A stretch of 64,000 bases of DNA from Formosa algae (lineage in GTDB: Bacteria > Bacteroidota > Bacteroidia > Flavobacteriales > Flavobacteriaceae), in the NCBI RefSeq assembly GCF_001439665.1, contig NZ_LMAK01000011.1, forward strand, positions 124,001 through 188,000. The letters run 5' to 3'. A program made the translations under genes and the position numbers. Under the pieces are notes generated by a model. That model was given only the letters and a program-made list of their open reading frames with translations. It was not told the DNA's origin and did no database searches. Shown here one piece after another: positions 19,906 through 28,451 of the stretch. Position 1 is the stretch's first letter. Each line of letters begins with the position of its first letter.

Positions 19906-19948
19906 CTAAAAAACACCTACAGTCTCATGAATTATAGGTGTTTTTTAG
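19906..19948. terminator. Bidirectional terminator after the carboxylase operon
   Basis: 14-bp stem CTAAAAAACACCTA (19906-19919) / TAGGTGTTTTTTAG (19935-19948). It has A- and T-rich flanks on both sides and lies between two convergent genes. Confidence 0.85.
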
Positions 19949-19989
19949 TTTAATGTATATCAAATAAGATCGATTTAATTTAGAATATT

Positions 19990-22191
19990 CTAATCGATTT
20001 CGCCAGGATGATAAGTTTTTTCGGCACGCTTTTCAACATCTGTTCTGTAGTAAGCTACATCTTTAAAAATAGCATCGGCATAAGGTTGTGCCTGATCATC
20101 AAAATGTGGTGAATTAGGATTACTACTTTGTCCGCCAGCTAACATCGACTTTGCTTTTACCTGATCTCCAAATTCTACAACAGCCACAAAACTATTCCCA
20201 GAAGTCCCGTATTGACGTTTTGTATCGTCACCAAATCGCGTTCCAAACGAAGCTAATGCACCCCATGACCCTGAAGCCAAACCGATAGGAATACTGGGTT
20301 TAGCATCATCAAAATCTTGCTGAATAGTGCCATCATTTCTTTGGTAGCGATTAAATTCTCCCCAAGGCGTGTTCCAAGATCCAAAATCTGAAGTAAGTTG
20401 TTGTACTGCCTTTTCAAAAATATCTAAACGTTCGGAAAATTTGGAGGTTTGACTCATATATTCAAATCTACCTAAACGTGAAATCCGTTTATTACCAATC
20501 ATTTTGGGAATTTTTCCTGATGCATAATACGTATTTAAATAAAACTGAGCTAGCGTCATTTCTACAGAATGCTCAGTCACTCTAAAATCCCATTTTTTTA
20601 AAAGATTTAATGCGGCTTTAGCTTCTGCAGATGTTAATGATGCATGCGCTGTAGCTTCTAACAATCCTGTAATTAACATCTCTGCTCCTGGCAAATAAGA
20701 ATCGTAAGCTAGAGTAATCAAACCATCTAAAGTTAAACTGTCTGCTTGCTGAAGTAAAGGAATGGCGTGCAAACCTCTAAAATTTTCTGGATAAGAACTC
20801 ATATAAACAGGATAATTTTCCTTTTTAGGACTATAAGCCGCTGCACTTGTAAACGGTGTAGAATTACAATTTTGAATCCATCCATTTGGAGGATTTACCA
20901 CTAAAATATTATCTTTTAAATCGTGAACACCATCCCAATCTGTTTCAGGATTACTCCCATCTACAGGTTGTGTATAATCGAATTTCACATTACGTTTTGG
21001 TATAAAATTCCCATGAAAATACGCGATAGTTCCATCTGCATCTGCATAGACTGTATTATTTGATGAATTGGTTCTTAAATCCATCATCTCATAAAATCCA
21101 TCGTAATTAGATTTTTTTGTTCTGGTGAAGGATTGCTCCAACGCTTTAACGGGACTCCACATTAAAGCTGTAGACACCCATTTATCATTATTTTTATGAG
21201 TTATTGGTCCGTGATGTGAACGATACATCATAAAGGTTTTATCTTTTAAGCTATCTGTATCTTTATATTGAAGCGTAATTGGTAAAGAATCTATCGGTCG
21301 TAAGGTCTCTCCATATTTATAAGACATGCTGCCTTCAGTCTTTACAATATCTTCTTCGAATTCATCGATAATATCTGTTCCTGTAGATGTATGCATCCAC
21401 CCTGTTTTATCATTAAATCCCTGATAAACGAAAAACTGCCCCCAAGTTACAGCGCCATAAGCATTTAAACCTTCTTCACTAACCATATGCACTTCTCCTC
21501 TAAAAAAGAATGACGTATGCGGATTTATAAGCAACATAGCATTTCCTGATTTTGTACGCTTACCAGAAATAGCAAAGCCATTAGAACCTCGAGGTTCATC
21601 ATCTTTTAAACGAATTAATCCATCATGTGCAGCAAGTCTTTGATCTGTATTTTTATTATAAAATACTTTAATTTTAGAGGTAGAAACGCGTTCAATATCG
21701 CCACCTATAGAGCCTTCACTAAAATACATAGGCATCCACGGTTCAAAACGTGTTATCAGTTTTGGAGTGACTTCTGGATGAGTTTCAAGATAATAGTTAA
21801 TTCCATCTGCAAAAGCAATACATAGTTTTTGTAACCATTCCGGACTAGTGTCATAATAATGAATCGCTTCAGCTTTTGTCATATATAAATTGGCGCGTAA
21901 ATCGCTATATAAGGCAGACTCGCCTTCTACTTCTGCCAAACGGCCAATAGCCCAAATATAATTACGTTCTACACGATTAAAATCGTCTTCACATTGTGCA
22001 TATAATAAGCCAAAAACAGCATCGGCATCTGTTTTGCCATAAATATGCGGCACTCCAAAATCATCTCGAATAATTTCTGTGTCTTTAGAATGTTGCTGCC
22101 AACGCGCTTGCTCTGTTAATGTGTTTGATTTAGAGTTTTTGTCAGCACAACTCAACACAAGTAATAGTAAAAGGAGACCGATTTTATTCAT
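19990..22191 (-). CDS. Penicillin acylase family lipoprotein (acyl-amide hydrolase)
   Basis: 733 residues. Lipobox LVLSC (Cys15) predicts a membrane-anchored lipoprotein. It is an Ntn hydrolase of the penicillin G acylase/AHL acylase family: an alpha-like part (about 40-190), then the nucleophile Ser203 in PRGSNGFAISGKRT, exposed by autoproteolysis before it, and NPHTSFFFRGEVHM further on. Relatives cleave acyl-homoserine lactones, beta-lactams or other amides. Substrate here unknown. Convergent with the carboxylase operon; an ankyrin lipoprotein gene lies upstream on the same strand. Confidence 0.9.
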   Translation of the reverse strand: MNKIGLLLLLLVLSCADKNSKSNTLTEQARWQQHSKDTEIIRDDFGVPHIYGKTDADAVFGLLYAQCEDDFNRVERNYIWAIGRLAEVEGESALYSDLRANLYMTKAEAIHYYDTSPEWLQKLCIAFADGINYYLETHPEVTPKLITRFEPWMPMYFSEGSIGGDIERVSTSKIKVFYNKNTDQRLAAHDGLIRLKDDEPRGSNGFAISGKRTKSGNAMLLINPHTSFFFRGEVHMVSEEGLNAYGAVTWGQFFVYQGFNDKTGWMHTSTGTDIIDEFEEDIVKTEGSMSYKYGETLRPIDSLPITLQYKDTDSLKDKTFMMYRSHHGPITHKNNDKWVSTALMWSPVKALEQSFTRTKKSNYDGFYEMMDLRTNSSNNTVYADADGTIAYFHGNFIPKRNVKFDYTQPVDGSNPETDWDGVHDLKDNILVVNPPNGWIQNCNSTPFTSAAAYSPKKENYPVYMSSYPENFRGLHAIPLLQQADSLTLDGLITLAYDSYLPGAEMLITGLLEATAHASLTSAEAKAALNLLKKWDFRVTEHSVEMTLAQFYLNTYYASGKIPKMIGNKRISRLGRFEYMSQTSKFSERLDIFEKAVQQLTSDFGSWNTPWGEFNRYQRNDGTIQQDFDDAKPSIPIGLASGSWGALASFGTRFGDDTKRQYGTSGNSFVAVVEFGDQVKAKSMLAGGQSSNPNSPHFDDQAQPYADAIFKDVAYYRTDVEKRAEKTYHPGEID

Positions 22192-22242
22192 TTTATATGG
22201 ATTAATGGATTAAATATTATGAAAATAAAAGCATAAAGAATA

Positions 22243-22863
22243 CTATTGTTTCATCATCGGTTTAAGAAATGCTGCAGCTTGCTCATGATTGTTAGACATA
22301 GCAAAATCATAAGAAGATTCTCCATCAATATCAAGAGCATTCACATCTGCTCCAGCATCTAAAAGGAGTTGCATCACTTCTATTTGTCCTTCGCCAGCAG
22401 CAAACATAATTGGCGTCCATTGTTCATGATTATCTTTTAAATTGACTTGTGCTCCAGCTTCAAGTAACACTTTAACTGTTTCTGCAAATGGTCCTGTACA
22501 AGAATACATTAATGCAGTACGATCTGTCGTATCTTTTAAGTCTATGGTTGCGCCACTATCAAGTAATGTTTTAACCACCTCTGTATGTCCGTTAAAGGAT
22601 GCTAACATTAAAACTGTTCGATTCTCTACACCTCTTGTATTGGGATCAAATCCTTTGTTTAAAGCCCCATTAATGACTTCCAAGTTTCCGTTTTGTGCTG
22701 CTTCTAGCAGAATTGCCATATTAAAAGTTTCCGCTTTTACAGCTGGAGCTATTGGTGTTTCAATTGTTGTTTCTGGAGTTTTTGTTTCGGAATTTGTGGT
22801 CTTACCACATGCAATTAATGATAAGCCTGTTAATAAACAAAGCGAGGTTTTAATGAAATTCAT
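22243..22863 (-). CDS. Ankyrin-repeat lipoprotein
   Basis: 206 residues. Leader MNFIKTSLCLLTGLSLIAC gives a lipobox (LIAC, Cys19), then a Thr/Pro/Ala linker (20-45). About four ankyrin repeats follow (from about 47), with typical GNLEVINGALNKG, GHTEVVKTLLDSGA, AETVKVLLEAGA and GQIEVMQLLLDAGADVN segments. Secreted ankyrin proteins mediate protein binding. It is 51 bases upstream of the penicillin acylase gene and probably co-transcribed with it, possibly as partner or inhibitor (inference). Confidence 0.9.
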   Translation of the reverse strand: MNFIKTSLCLLTGLSLIACGKTTNSETKTPETTIETPIAPAVKAETFNMAILLEAAQNGNLEVINGALNKGFDPNTRGVENRTVLMLASFNGHTEVVKTLLDSGATIDLKDTTDRTALMYSCTGPFAETVKVLLEAGAQVNLKDNHEQWTPIMFAAGEGQIEVMQLLLDAGADVNALDIDGESSYDFAMSNNHEQAAAFLKPMMKQ

Positions 22864-22984
22864 ATGTGTTAATTTTATGTATTGCTAAAGTATTTAAAAG
22901 GGATTAGCTCCCCTAATGAGATGACTATTTTATTTTAATGATTGTTAAATCTACAGATTCTAAACCATACATGCGATACTTATG

Positions 22985-23215
22985 AGTTTGAAACCAATTA
23001 TATTATGCCTGATAAGTTTACAATTACGACCTTGATCTACAATCAGTTCATCATGAGTACCACGTTCAGCAATTTTACCTTCTTCAATCACTAAAATTTG
23101 ATCGGCTTTACGGATAGTACTAAAACGGTGCGCAATTACCATTGTTATTCTAATTTTAAGTAATTCGTTTAAACTTTTCTGAAAAGACCTTGACTTATTG
23201 CCTCTAAATCAGCAT
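22985..23215 (-). pseudogene. Decayed 3'-end fragment of an ABC exporter gene
   Basis: Translated on the minus strand this yields QKSLNELLKIRITMVIAHR, then STIRKADQILVIEEGKIAER and GTHDELI. This matches the last 60-odd residues of the intact exporter at 31513-33285 (H-loop region and C-terminus). By eye about 95% of bases agree over the central 100 bases (about 23041-23140), with more changes towards both ends and a one-base loss near 23175; homology ends about 10 bases past the stop. No ABC domain body is present. It is a remnant, not a functional gene. Confidence 0.85.
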
Positions 23216-23292
23216 TCAACCTAATGTAAAACATCAATAAGTTTTATTTTATAATTTCAAAATTTTAACATTTTAATAATGAGTTAATTAAA

Positions 23293-23300
23293 TACTTTTG
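23293..23300 (+). promoter_or_regulatory. -7 box (TACTTTTG) before the first serine hydrolase
   Basis: TAnnTTTG match 29 bases before ATG 23330; no TTG at -33. The region 23216-23292 is otherwise AT-rich and featureless. Confidence 0.45.
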
Positions 23301-23329
23301 ACTATATTTTTTAAACGTATAAAAATCAA

Positions 23330-24250
23330 ATGAAAACAAAATTGTTTATTGTGTTATTTCTAGGTTTCAACCTATTCATTAATGGACAAAATGGGTTACC
23401 CATTCAGGTAGATAATTCTAAAATAATGCCGTTATCAGACCTTAAAAGCACTTATTTACAAGATAATTTAGAAAAGCAGCTCAATGCAAATCCAAGTTGG
23501 AAAAAGCTAATTGCTCAAAATAAAATGTCTGTTGGTATTGTAGATTTAAGTAATCCTAACCATGTGCGTTATGCGAGTGTAAATGGAGAATATATGATGT
23601 ATGCTGCAAGTTTACCTAAAATTGCTATTTTATTATCTGCTATGGACGCCATTGATAAAGGTGAACTAAAAGAAACTACAGAAATTAAAAATGATATGCG
23701 TTTAATGATTAGTAAATCCAATAACGCAGCATCTACTAGAATGATTGATAGACTTGGTTATGAAAAGATAGAATCTGTAATGACAGATCCTAAATATATG
23801 TTTTATGACGAAGATTGTGGTGGTGGTTTATGGGTAGGAAAACGCTATGGAAGTGGTGGAGATACTCACAGAGAACCTTTAAAACACTTAAGCCATGCAG
23901 CAACAGTGGATCAAGTTTGTCGCTATTATTATTTATTAGCATATGGAAAATTAGTAAATAATAAGCGTTCTAAACAAATGCTTAACATTATGGGAAATCC
24001 CGATTTACATCACAAATTTGTTAATACTATTGAAAAAATTGCACCACAAGCTCAACTATTTAGAAAATCTGGCTCTTGGCAAACATATCATTCCGACTCT
24101 ATTTTAGTTTGGGGAAACGATCCAAACAGACGTTATATACTGGTAGCGCTTATAGATGACGCTAATGGCGAACAAATTATTAGAAGCCTAGTAAATCCTA
24201 TTGAAAACGCTTTAAAGAAAAAAGAAATAACTAAAATTGCTTCTAACTAA
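23330..24250 (+). CDS. Exported serine hydrolase, class A beta-lactamase fold
   Basis: 306 residues with a signal peptide (MKTKLFIVLFLGFNLFINGQ). Three penicillin-interacting motifs are intact: S94-x-x-K97 (SLPK), S130-N-N (SNN) and K246-S-G (KSGSW). The usual class A ExxLN omega-loop glutamate is not obvious; instead there is HREPLKHLSHAATV. So it is a beta-lactamase-like or DD-peptidase-like hydrolase of unknown substrate rather than a proven resistance enzyme. First gene beside the NTT-HEAT transporter (117 bases), in the segment flanked by exporter-gene repeats. Confidence 0.88.
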   Translation: MKTKLFIVLFLGFNLFINGQNGLPIQVDNSKIMPLSDLKSTYLQDNLEKQLNANPSWKKLIAQNKMSVGIVDLSNPNHVRYASVNGEYMMYAASLPKIAILLSAMDAIDKGELKETTEIKNDMRLMISKSNNAASTRMIDRLGYEKIESVMTDPKYMFYDEDCGGGLWVGKRYGSGGDTHREPLKHLSHAATVDQVCRYYYLLAYGKLVNNKRSKQMLNIMGNPDLHHKFVNTIEKIAPQAQLFRKSGSWQTYHSDSILVWGNDPNRRYILVALIDDANGEQIIRSLVNPIENALKKKEITKIASN

Positions 24251-24327
24251 TAATGCTTAATATACTTATAGTTAATATACATTCTAGTAATTTTACTTTA
24301 CCAAGGTAAACCTGAATATATATTAAC

Positions 24328-24335
24328 TATTTTTG
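24328..24335 (+). promoter_or_regulatory. -7 box (TATTTTTG) before the NTT-HEAT gene
   Basis: TAnnTTTG match 32 bases before ATG 24368, suggesting the transporter also has its own promoter. Confidence 0.45.
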
Positions 24336-24367
24336 ATTGGTATAATTTTATACAATAAAACCCTTTC

Positions 24368-27202
24368 ATGCCCATAATTTATATTTTTAAGCGATACATT
24401 TTAAAGGTTTTTGATTTAAAGGAAGAAGAGTTTAACAAAACACTTCTACTTCAGTTTAATATTTTTATATTAATCACCACACTATTAATCATTAAGCCTA
24501 CAATTAATTCGCTTTTCTTATCCGAGTTAACTTCAGAGGCTTTACCATTAGGTTATGTATTTACTGCCATTTTGGCAATAATAGGATCTTTTTTCTACGA
24601 CAAAGCCTTAGAAAAGTACCCTTTAAATATTATAATGGATCGAACTCTAATTGGTTCTGTTATTTCATTAATAGTATTTGGTATTGGTTTAAATTTTAAC
24701 TTAATAACCAGCTATTTTTTATACATTCCTTATGTTTGGGTGGCTATTTTTGGTTTACTAACAGCCTCACAATTCTGGATTTTAGCTAATCTTGTATATA
24801 ATGTTAGAGAAGCAAAACGCGTTTTTGGATTTATAGGAGCTGGAGCCATTGCTGGAGGTATTTTTGGTGGTTACTTAACCTCTTTGCTTACCAATTTTAT
24901 AAACACAAAGGATTTGCTATTTGTAGCTGCTTTACTACTCCTTATTTGTATCGTAATTACTAGATTTATTTGGAAAACTGAAGTTATAAAGCTTAACCCT
25001 TTTCAAGTTGCCTTTAGAAATAATCTAAAGGGAGATTCGCCATTAAAACTAATAAAAGAGTCTAAACTTTTAAGTTTAATTGCATTAGTTATTGGAACTA
25101 GTGTTTTGGTAGCGAAGTTAGTAGATTATCAATACAGTGATTATGCATTTCGACTTATAAATGACCAAGATGATTTAACCTCATTTTTCGGCTTTTGGTT
25201 TTCTACTTTAAGTGTTATTTCATTAATTATTCAATTGTTTTTAACTAAACGTATAGTTGGAACTTTTGGTGTTGGTAAATCGCTTCTATGGTTGCCCACA
25301 GGTATCTTAATTGGTTCTTTCCTGTTACTTTTAATTCCACAATTATGGGTTATTGTCTTTATTAAAATTGTGGATGGAAGTTTAAAGCAATCTGTTAATA
25401 AAGCGTCTACCGAACTGTTATCGATCCCTATTCCTATAGATATAAAGAAGAAAACAAAAACCTTTACAGACGTTGTGGTGGATAGTATTGCGACAGGAAT
25501 TGCAGGTTTTATTTTAATTTTCTTTATTAACGGATTAGATATTTCATCTACTTATATAAGTGTTATTATTATTGTTTTAATTGTGGGTTGGTTAACGCTT
25601 ATCTATTTTTTAAGGCAAGAATACATTATTGCCTTTAAAGATTTATTAGAAATATCTAGCATTAAAAAAGACAAACATGTCAAGGAAGAAATTAAAGTAA
25701 CTTCCATTATCGATTCTGTTAAAAGAGTATTTAGTACAGGGACCGAAAACCAAATTATTAATATGCTTACCAAAACTTTGGAAGTAAAAGACGAGCGTTT
25801 TTTTAAAGGTATTAAAAACCTATTGCACCATCCTTCTCCAAAAGTAAAAGCCTTGGCCATTGAGAATTTATACTTTCTTAAAACAGAAAACTTGTCTATG
25901 CAAATAGAACGTATGGTACATGACACAGATCAAAATGTTACCACTTCTGCTTTTCGATATTTATTAAAAAACTATAAGCAAAACACTATCGTTTTATTTG
26001 AAAAATATATAAATAGTGATGATAATACCATTAGTAATGCGGCATTACTAGGATTATCTTTAGAATTAAGAAACAATCAATCGCTGCAAAACAAATTCAA
26101 TTTAGAGCAAAAGATAGGGACTGCACTTACTAAATATTCAGAATTACCAAATGAAGATTATAAAAGTAATACCATAAAAGCGATATTAGAGAGTATAGGA
26201 AATGCTAAAATAAATTCTTGTTATAATGTTATTAAAACGCAATTACTTTCCAAAAATATAGAGGTGGTAAAAACAGCAATACGCAGTGCTGCAAAAACGT
26301 TAGATCCAGAATTTATAGACTTAATCATTACTCATTTATCGGTAAAAGAAACAAGGCCTATTGCTGTAGATGCTTTACATTCTTATGGCGAACCCATTAT
26401 GGATGTGTTGTATTATAAAATAATAAAAGAAACTATTGACTTTGAAGATGCAGCTTATATTATTTTGGCTATTGAGAAATTTAAATCTCAAAAAGCAATT
26501 AACACCTTAATTCTGTTAACAAATGAAACAGAACATTCTGTAAAAGTAGAAGCCATTGAAGCTTTAAAACGACTGAAATGGAAATATCCTCAATTAAAAA
26601 TTAAAGACCGTTTTATTGTCGATAAAATTTTAGACGAATGTCAGCTCTATCAAAATACTTTAGCTGTATTACACACACAAATTGTGCTTCAATACAAAAA
26701 GAAAGCCTTAGCACCTCAAGAGTCTAAAGAAGAAAACGAAGCCAGAAACGGATTAATACATTTATTAGAACAACGGCTGGATAGACAGTTACAACGTATT
26801 TTTAGATTTTTAGGCATAAAATATCCACCACACGATGTTGATCCAATTTTAAACACCATTATAAATGGTAAGGAAGAGCAGCGCATTCATGCCATTGAAT
26901 TTCTAGATAATATTCTAAATAGCCAACTTAAAAAAGAATTAATTCCTTTAACCGAATCGATTTTATTAGACAGTAATTCAGAGGAAAAAATAAAGAAACT
27001 AAACCTGAAGGTGTTGAGTGAAGTTGAATGTTATAATGAATTATTAAAAAGGAAAGATGTAAAATTAAAATTTGCAGTATTATATCTTATTGAAAAATCG
27101 AATACTGCAAATTATAAATCCCTTTTAGAAATGGTTTTAATTAATGAAACCAATACAAAAATTAGAATAAAAACAGAATTGCTATTGCAAACTATTTTCT
27201 AA
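24368..27202 (+). CDS. NTT (ATP/ADP-translocase)-like transporter fused to HEAT-like repeats
   Basis: 944 residues. Residues about 1-425 form 12 hydrophobic helices with the NTT/MFS-like pattern, such as RVFGFIGAGAIAGGIFGG and IKIVDGSLKQSVNKASTELL. NTT carriers move ATP/ADP or other nucleotides. Residues about 440-944 are soluble alpha-helical repeats of HEAT type (NLLHHPSPKVKALAIENLYF, TSAFRYLLKNY, RPIAVDALHSYGEPIM, HSVKVEAIEALKRLKW), probably cytoplasmic. The NTT-HEAT fusion is known in free-living bacteria, but its substrate is not established. Its end overlaps the convergent hydrolase gene by 11 bases. Confidence 0.82.
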   Translation: MPIIYIFKRYILKVFDLKEEEFNKTLLLQFNIFILITTLLIIKPTINSLFLSELTSEALPLGYVFTAILAIIGSFFYDKALEKYPLNIIMDRTLIGSVISLIVFGIGLNFNLITSYFLYIPYVWVAIFGLLTASQFWILANLVYNVREAKRVFGFIGAGAIAGGIFGGYLTSLLTNFINTKDLLFVAALLLLICIVITRFIWKTEVIKLNPFQVAFRNNLKGDSPLKLIKESKLLSLIALVIGTSVLVAKLVDYQYSDYAFRLINDQDDLTSFFGFWFSTLSVISLIIQLFLTKRIVGTFGVGKSLLWLPTGILIGSFLLLLIPQLWVIVFIKIVDGSLKQSVNKASTELLSIPIPIDIKKKTKTFTDVVVDSIATGIAGFILIFFINGLDISSTYISVIIIVLIVGWLTLIYFLRQEYIIAFKDLLEISSIKKDKHVKEEIKVTSIIDSVKRVFSTGTENQIINMLTKTLEVKDERFFKGIKNLLHHPSPKVKALAIENLYFLKTENLSMQIERMVHDTDQNVTTSAFRYLLKNYKQNTIVLFEKYINSDDNTISNAALLGLSLELRNNQSLQNKFNLEQKIGTALTKYSELPNEDYKSNTIKAILESIGNAKINSCYNVIKTQLLSKNIEVVKTAIRSAAKTLDPEFIDLIITHLSVKETRPIAVDALHSYGEPIMDVLYYKIIKETIDFEDAAYIILAIEKFKSQKAINTLILLTNETEHSVKVEAIEALKRLKWKYPQLKIKDRFIVDKILDECQLYQNTLAVLHTQIVLQYKKKALAPQESKEENEARNGLIHLLEQRLDRQLQRIFRFLGIKYPPHDVDPILNTIINGKEEQRIHAIEFLDNILNSQLKKELIPLTESILLDSNSEEKIKKLNLKVLSEVECYNELLKRKDVKLKFAVLYLIEKSNTANYKSLLEMVLINETNTKIRIKTELLLQTIF

Positions 27203-28451
27203 TTAGTTTATCAATATTAGTCGCTAAATTCATATGATCTGTTGCAGAGTTTTTTCTTAAAACATTAGTCATTAAAACCACCATATACGTTGTATTATCC
27301 GGATGTTCTATAATGGCTACCGAGTTCATAAAGTTCTGCACATTTCCCATATATTTTCCACATTCCTGCCCATTACTCCTATCGCACTTATACAAACTAC
27401 CAGATTTAAAATATACAGCTGCTTCTTTTAAAGCAGGAGCTTGTGCATAACGAATTCGTCTATCGGTCATGTACATTAAGCGTTTCATTTCTAAACTTGA
27501 GTTTTCATCTACAACATTCCCCTGTTCTAATTGTATTAAAAATTTCATTACACCTAAAGGTGTGCCTATACTTCCACCTTTATCTCCAACATACGTATTT
27601 GCACCTTTTGTAAAAAAGCTTCCTAAACGCCATTCATCAGCTGTAATTCCTAATGCACGTAAAGGTAAATTTACCACGTCGTTTCCTATATCTGTCAATA
27701 CTTTTTTTTCGGTAGATTTAAAATAAGTCAGAGCTTCCGCTTCTGTTAATTCAGGATATTTATCTCCAAACGCTTGCATTAATAATACTTCGCGCCAAAC
27801 AATACTAGCTGCTCCATTATTACTAACAGAAAGCATGTGATCTGCCCATTCAAATAACGAAAACTCATCGCTCGCAATCACCTGTCGTTTTACTAATTTT
27901 TTGGTTTCAATATTATAAATAGGAATTGTATGCTCATCTGTTAATCCCCAAACTCCTGATTTCACCACTTTAGTCTTTAATAATTGAATACGTTTATCAA
28001 AATCTCCTGGGTATATTTTTGCTAACTGATCGAACAAACCTAGTAAAACGGCCAATTTTCCTACACTGCCTGGTTGATATCCTGAGGTTTCATTTCTATG
28101 CGCATATTTAATATGGTTTACATCTGAAATATCTAAAACCGTTAATGAATAGCTTTTATCTAACCCCCTAAACAAGTCACTAATTTCCTTTTGAAATTCA
28201 GGGCTTTCAGTAAAAAAGCAATGTAAACTGTCCGCAGCTTTCTCTTTTAAATTTAATTTAATATCTCTATACGATTTAAATGCACCTTCCGGCAAGCTTT
28301 GTTTTTCAACAATCTCTCCACTTTTAATAAGTTCTAATCGTTTTAAACGTTTTATTCCAGTATACTCATATCCATCAATAGGATAAACTATTATTGTAGT
28401 AAATGCAGTACACACAAATACAACAGCGATTAATAACATTATTTTTTTCAT
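27192..28451 (-). CDS. Second exported serine hydrolase, beta-lactamase fold
   Basis: 419 residues. An N-terminal hydrophobic segment (about 3-24) is a signal peptide or anchor. Active-site motifs: S129-V-G-K132, S210-N-N and K349-S-G. A longer N-terminal domain (25-100) and inserts distinguish it from the hydrolase at 23330, but both share the preceding VDLSNPNH/LDISDVNH strand, so they are distant paralogues. Two cysteines (CDRSNGQEC) near the end may form a disulfide. It begins directly after the dikinase-like gene stop codon (no gap), so the two are one operon. Confidence 0.85.
   Translation of the reverse strand: MKKIMLLIAVVFVCTAFTTIIVYPIDGYEYTGIKRLKRLELIKSGEIVEKQSLPEGAFKSYRDIKLNLKEKAADSLHCFFTESPEFQKEISDLFRGLDKSYSLTVLDISDVNHIKYAHRNETSGYQPGSVGKLAVLLGLFDQLAKIYPGDFDKRIQLLKTKVVKSGVWGLTDEHTIPIYNIETKKLVKRQVIASDEFSLFEWADHMLSVSNNGAASIVWREVLLMQAFGDKYPELTEAEALTYFKSTEKKVLTDIGNDVVNLPLRALGITADEWRLGSFFTKGANTYVGDKGGSIGTPLGVMKFLIQLEQGNVVDENSSLEMKRLMYMTDRRIRYAQAPALKEAAVYFKSGSLYKCDRSNGQECGKYMGNVQNFMNSVAIIEHPDNTTYMVVLMTNVLRKNSATDHMNLATNIDKLIRK

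Noticed and set aside
22442-22888. 148-codon plus-strand frame antisense to the ankyrin gene
   Set aside because: Shadow of the ankyrin coding strand; its composition mirrors the repeat gene and shows no own family features.
22960-23142. 60-codon minus-strand frame as a small gene
   Set aside because: It is the decayed C-terminal end of an ABC ATPase, lacking Walker motifs, with a frameshift upstream; annotated as pseudogene instead.
23330-24250. Annotating the hydrolase as an antibiotic-resistance beta-lactamase
   Set aside because: The general SxxK/SNN/KSG motifs are present, but the class A omega-loop glutamate is not evident; the substrate is unknown.
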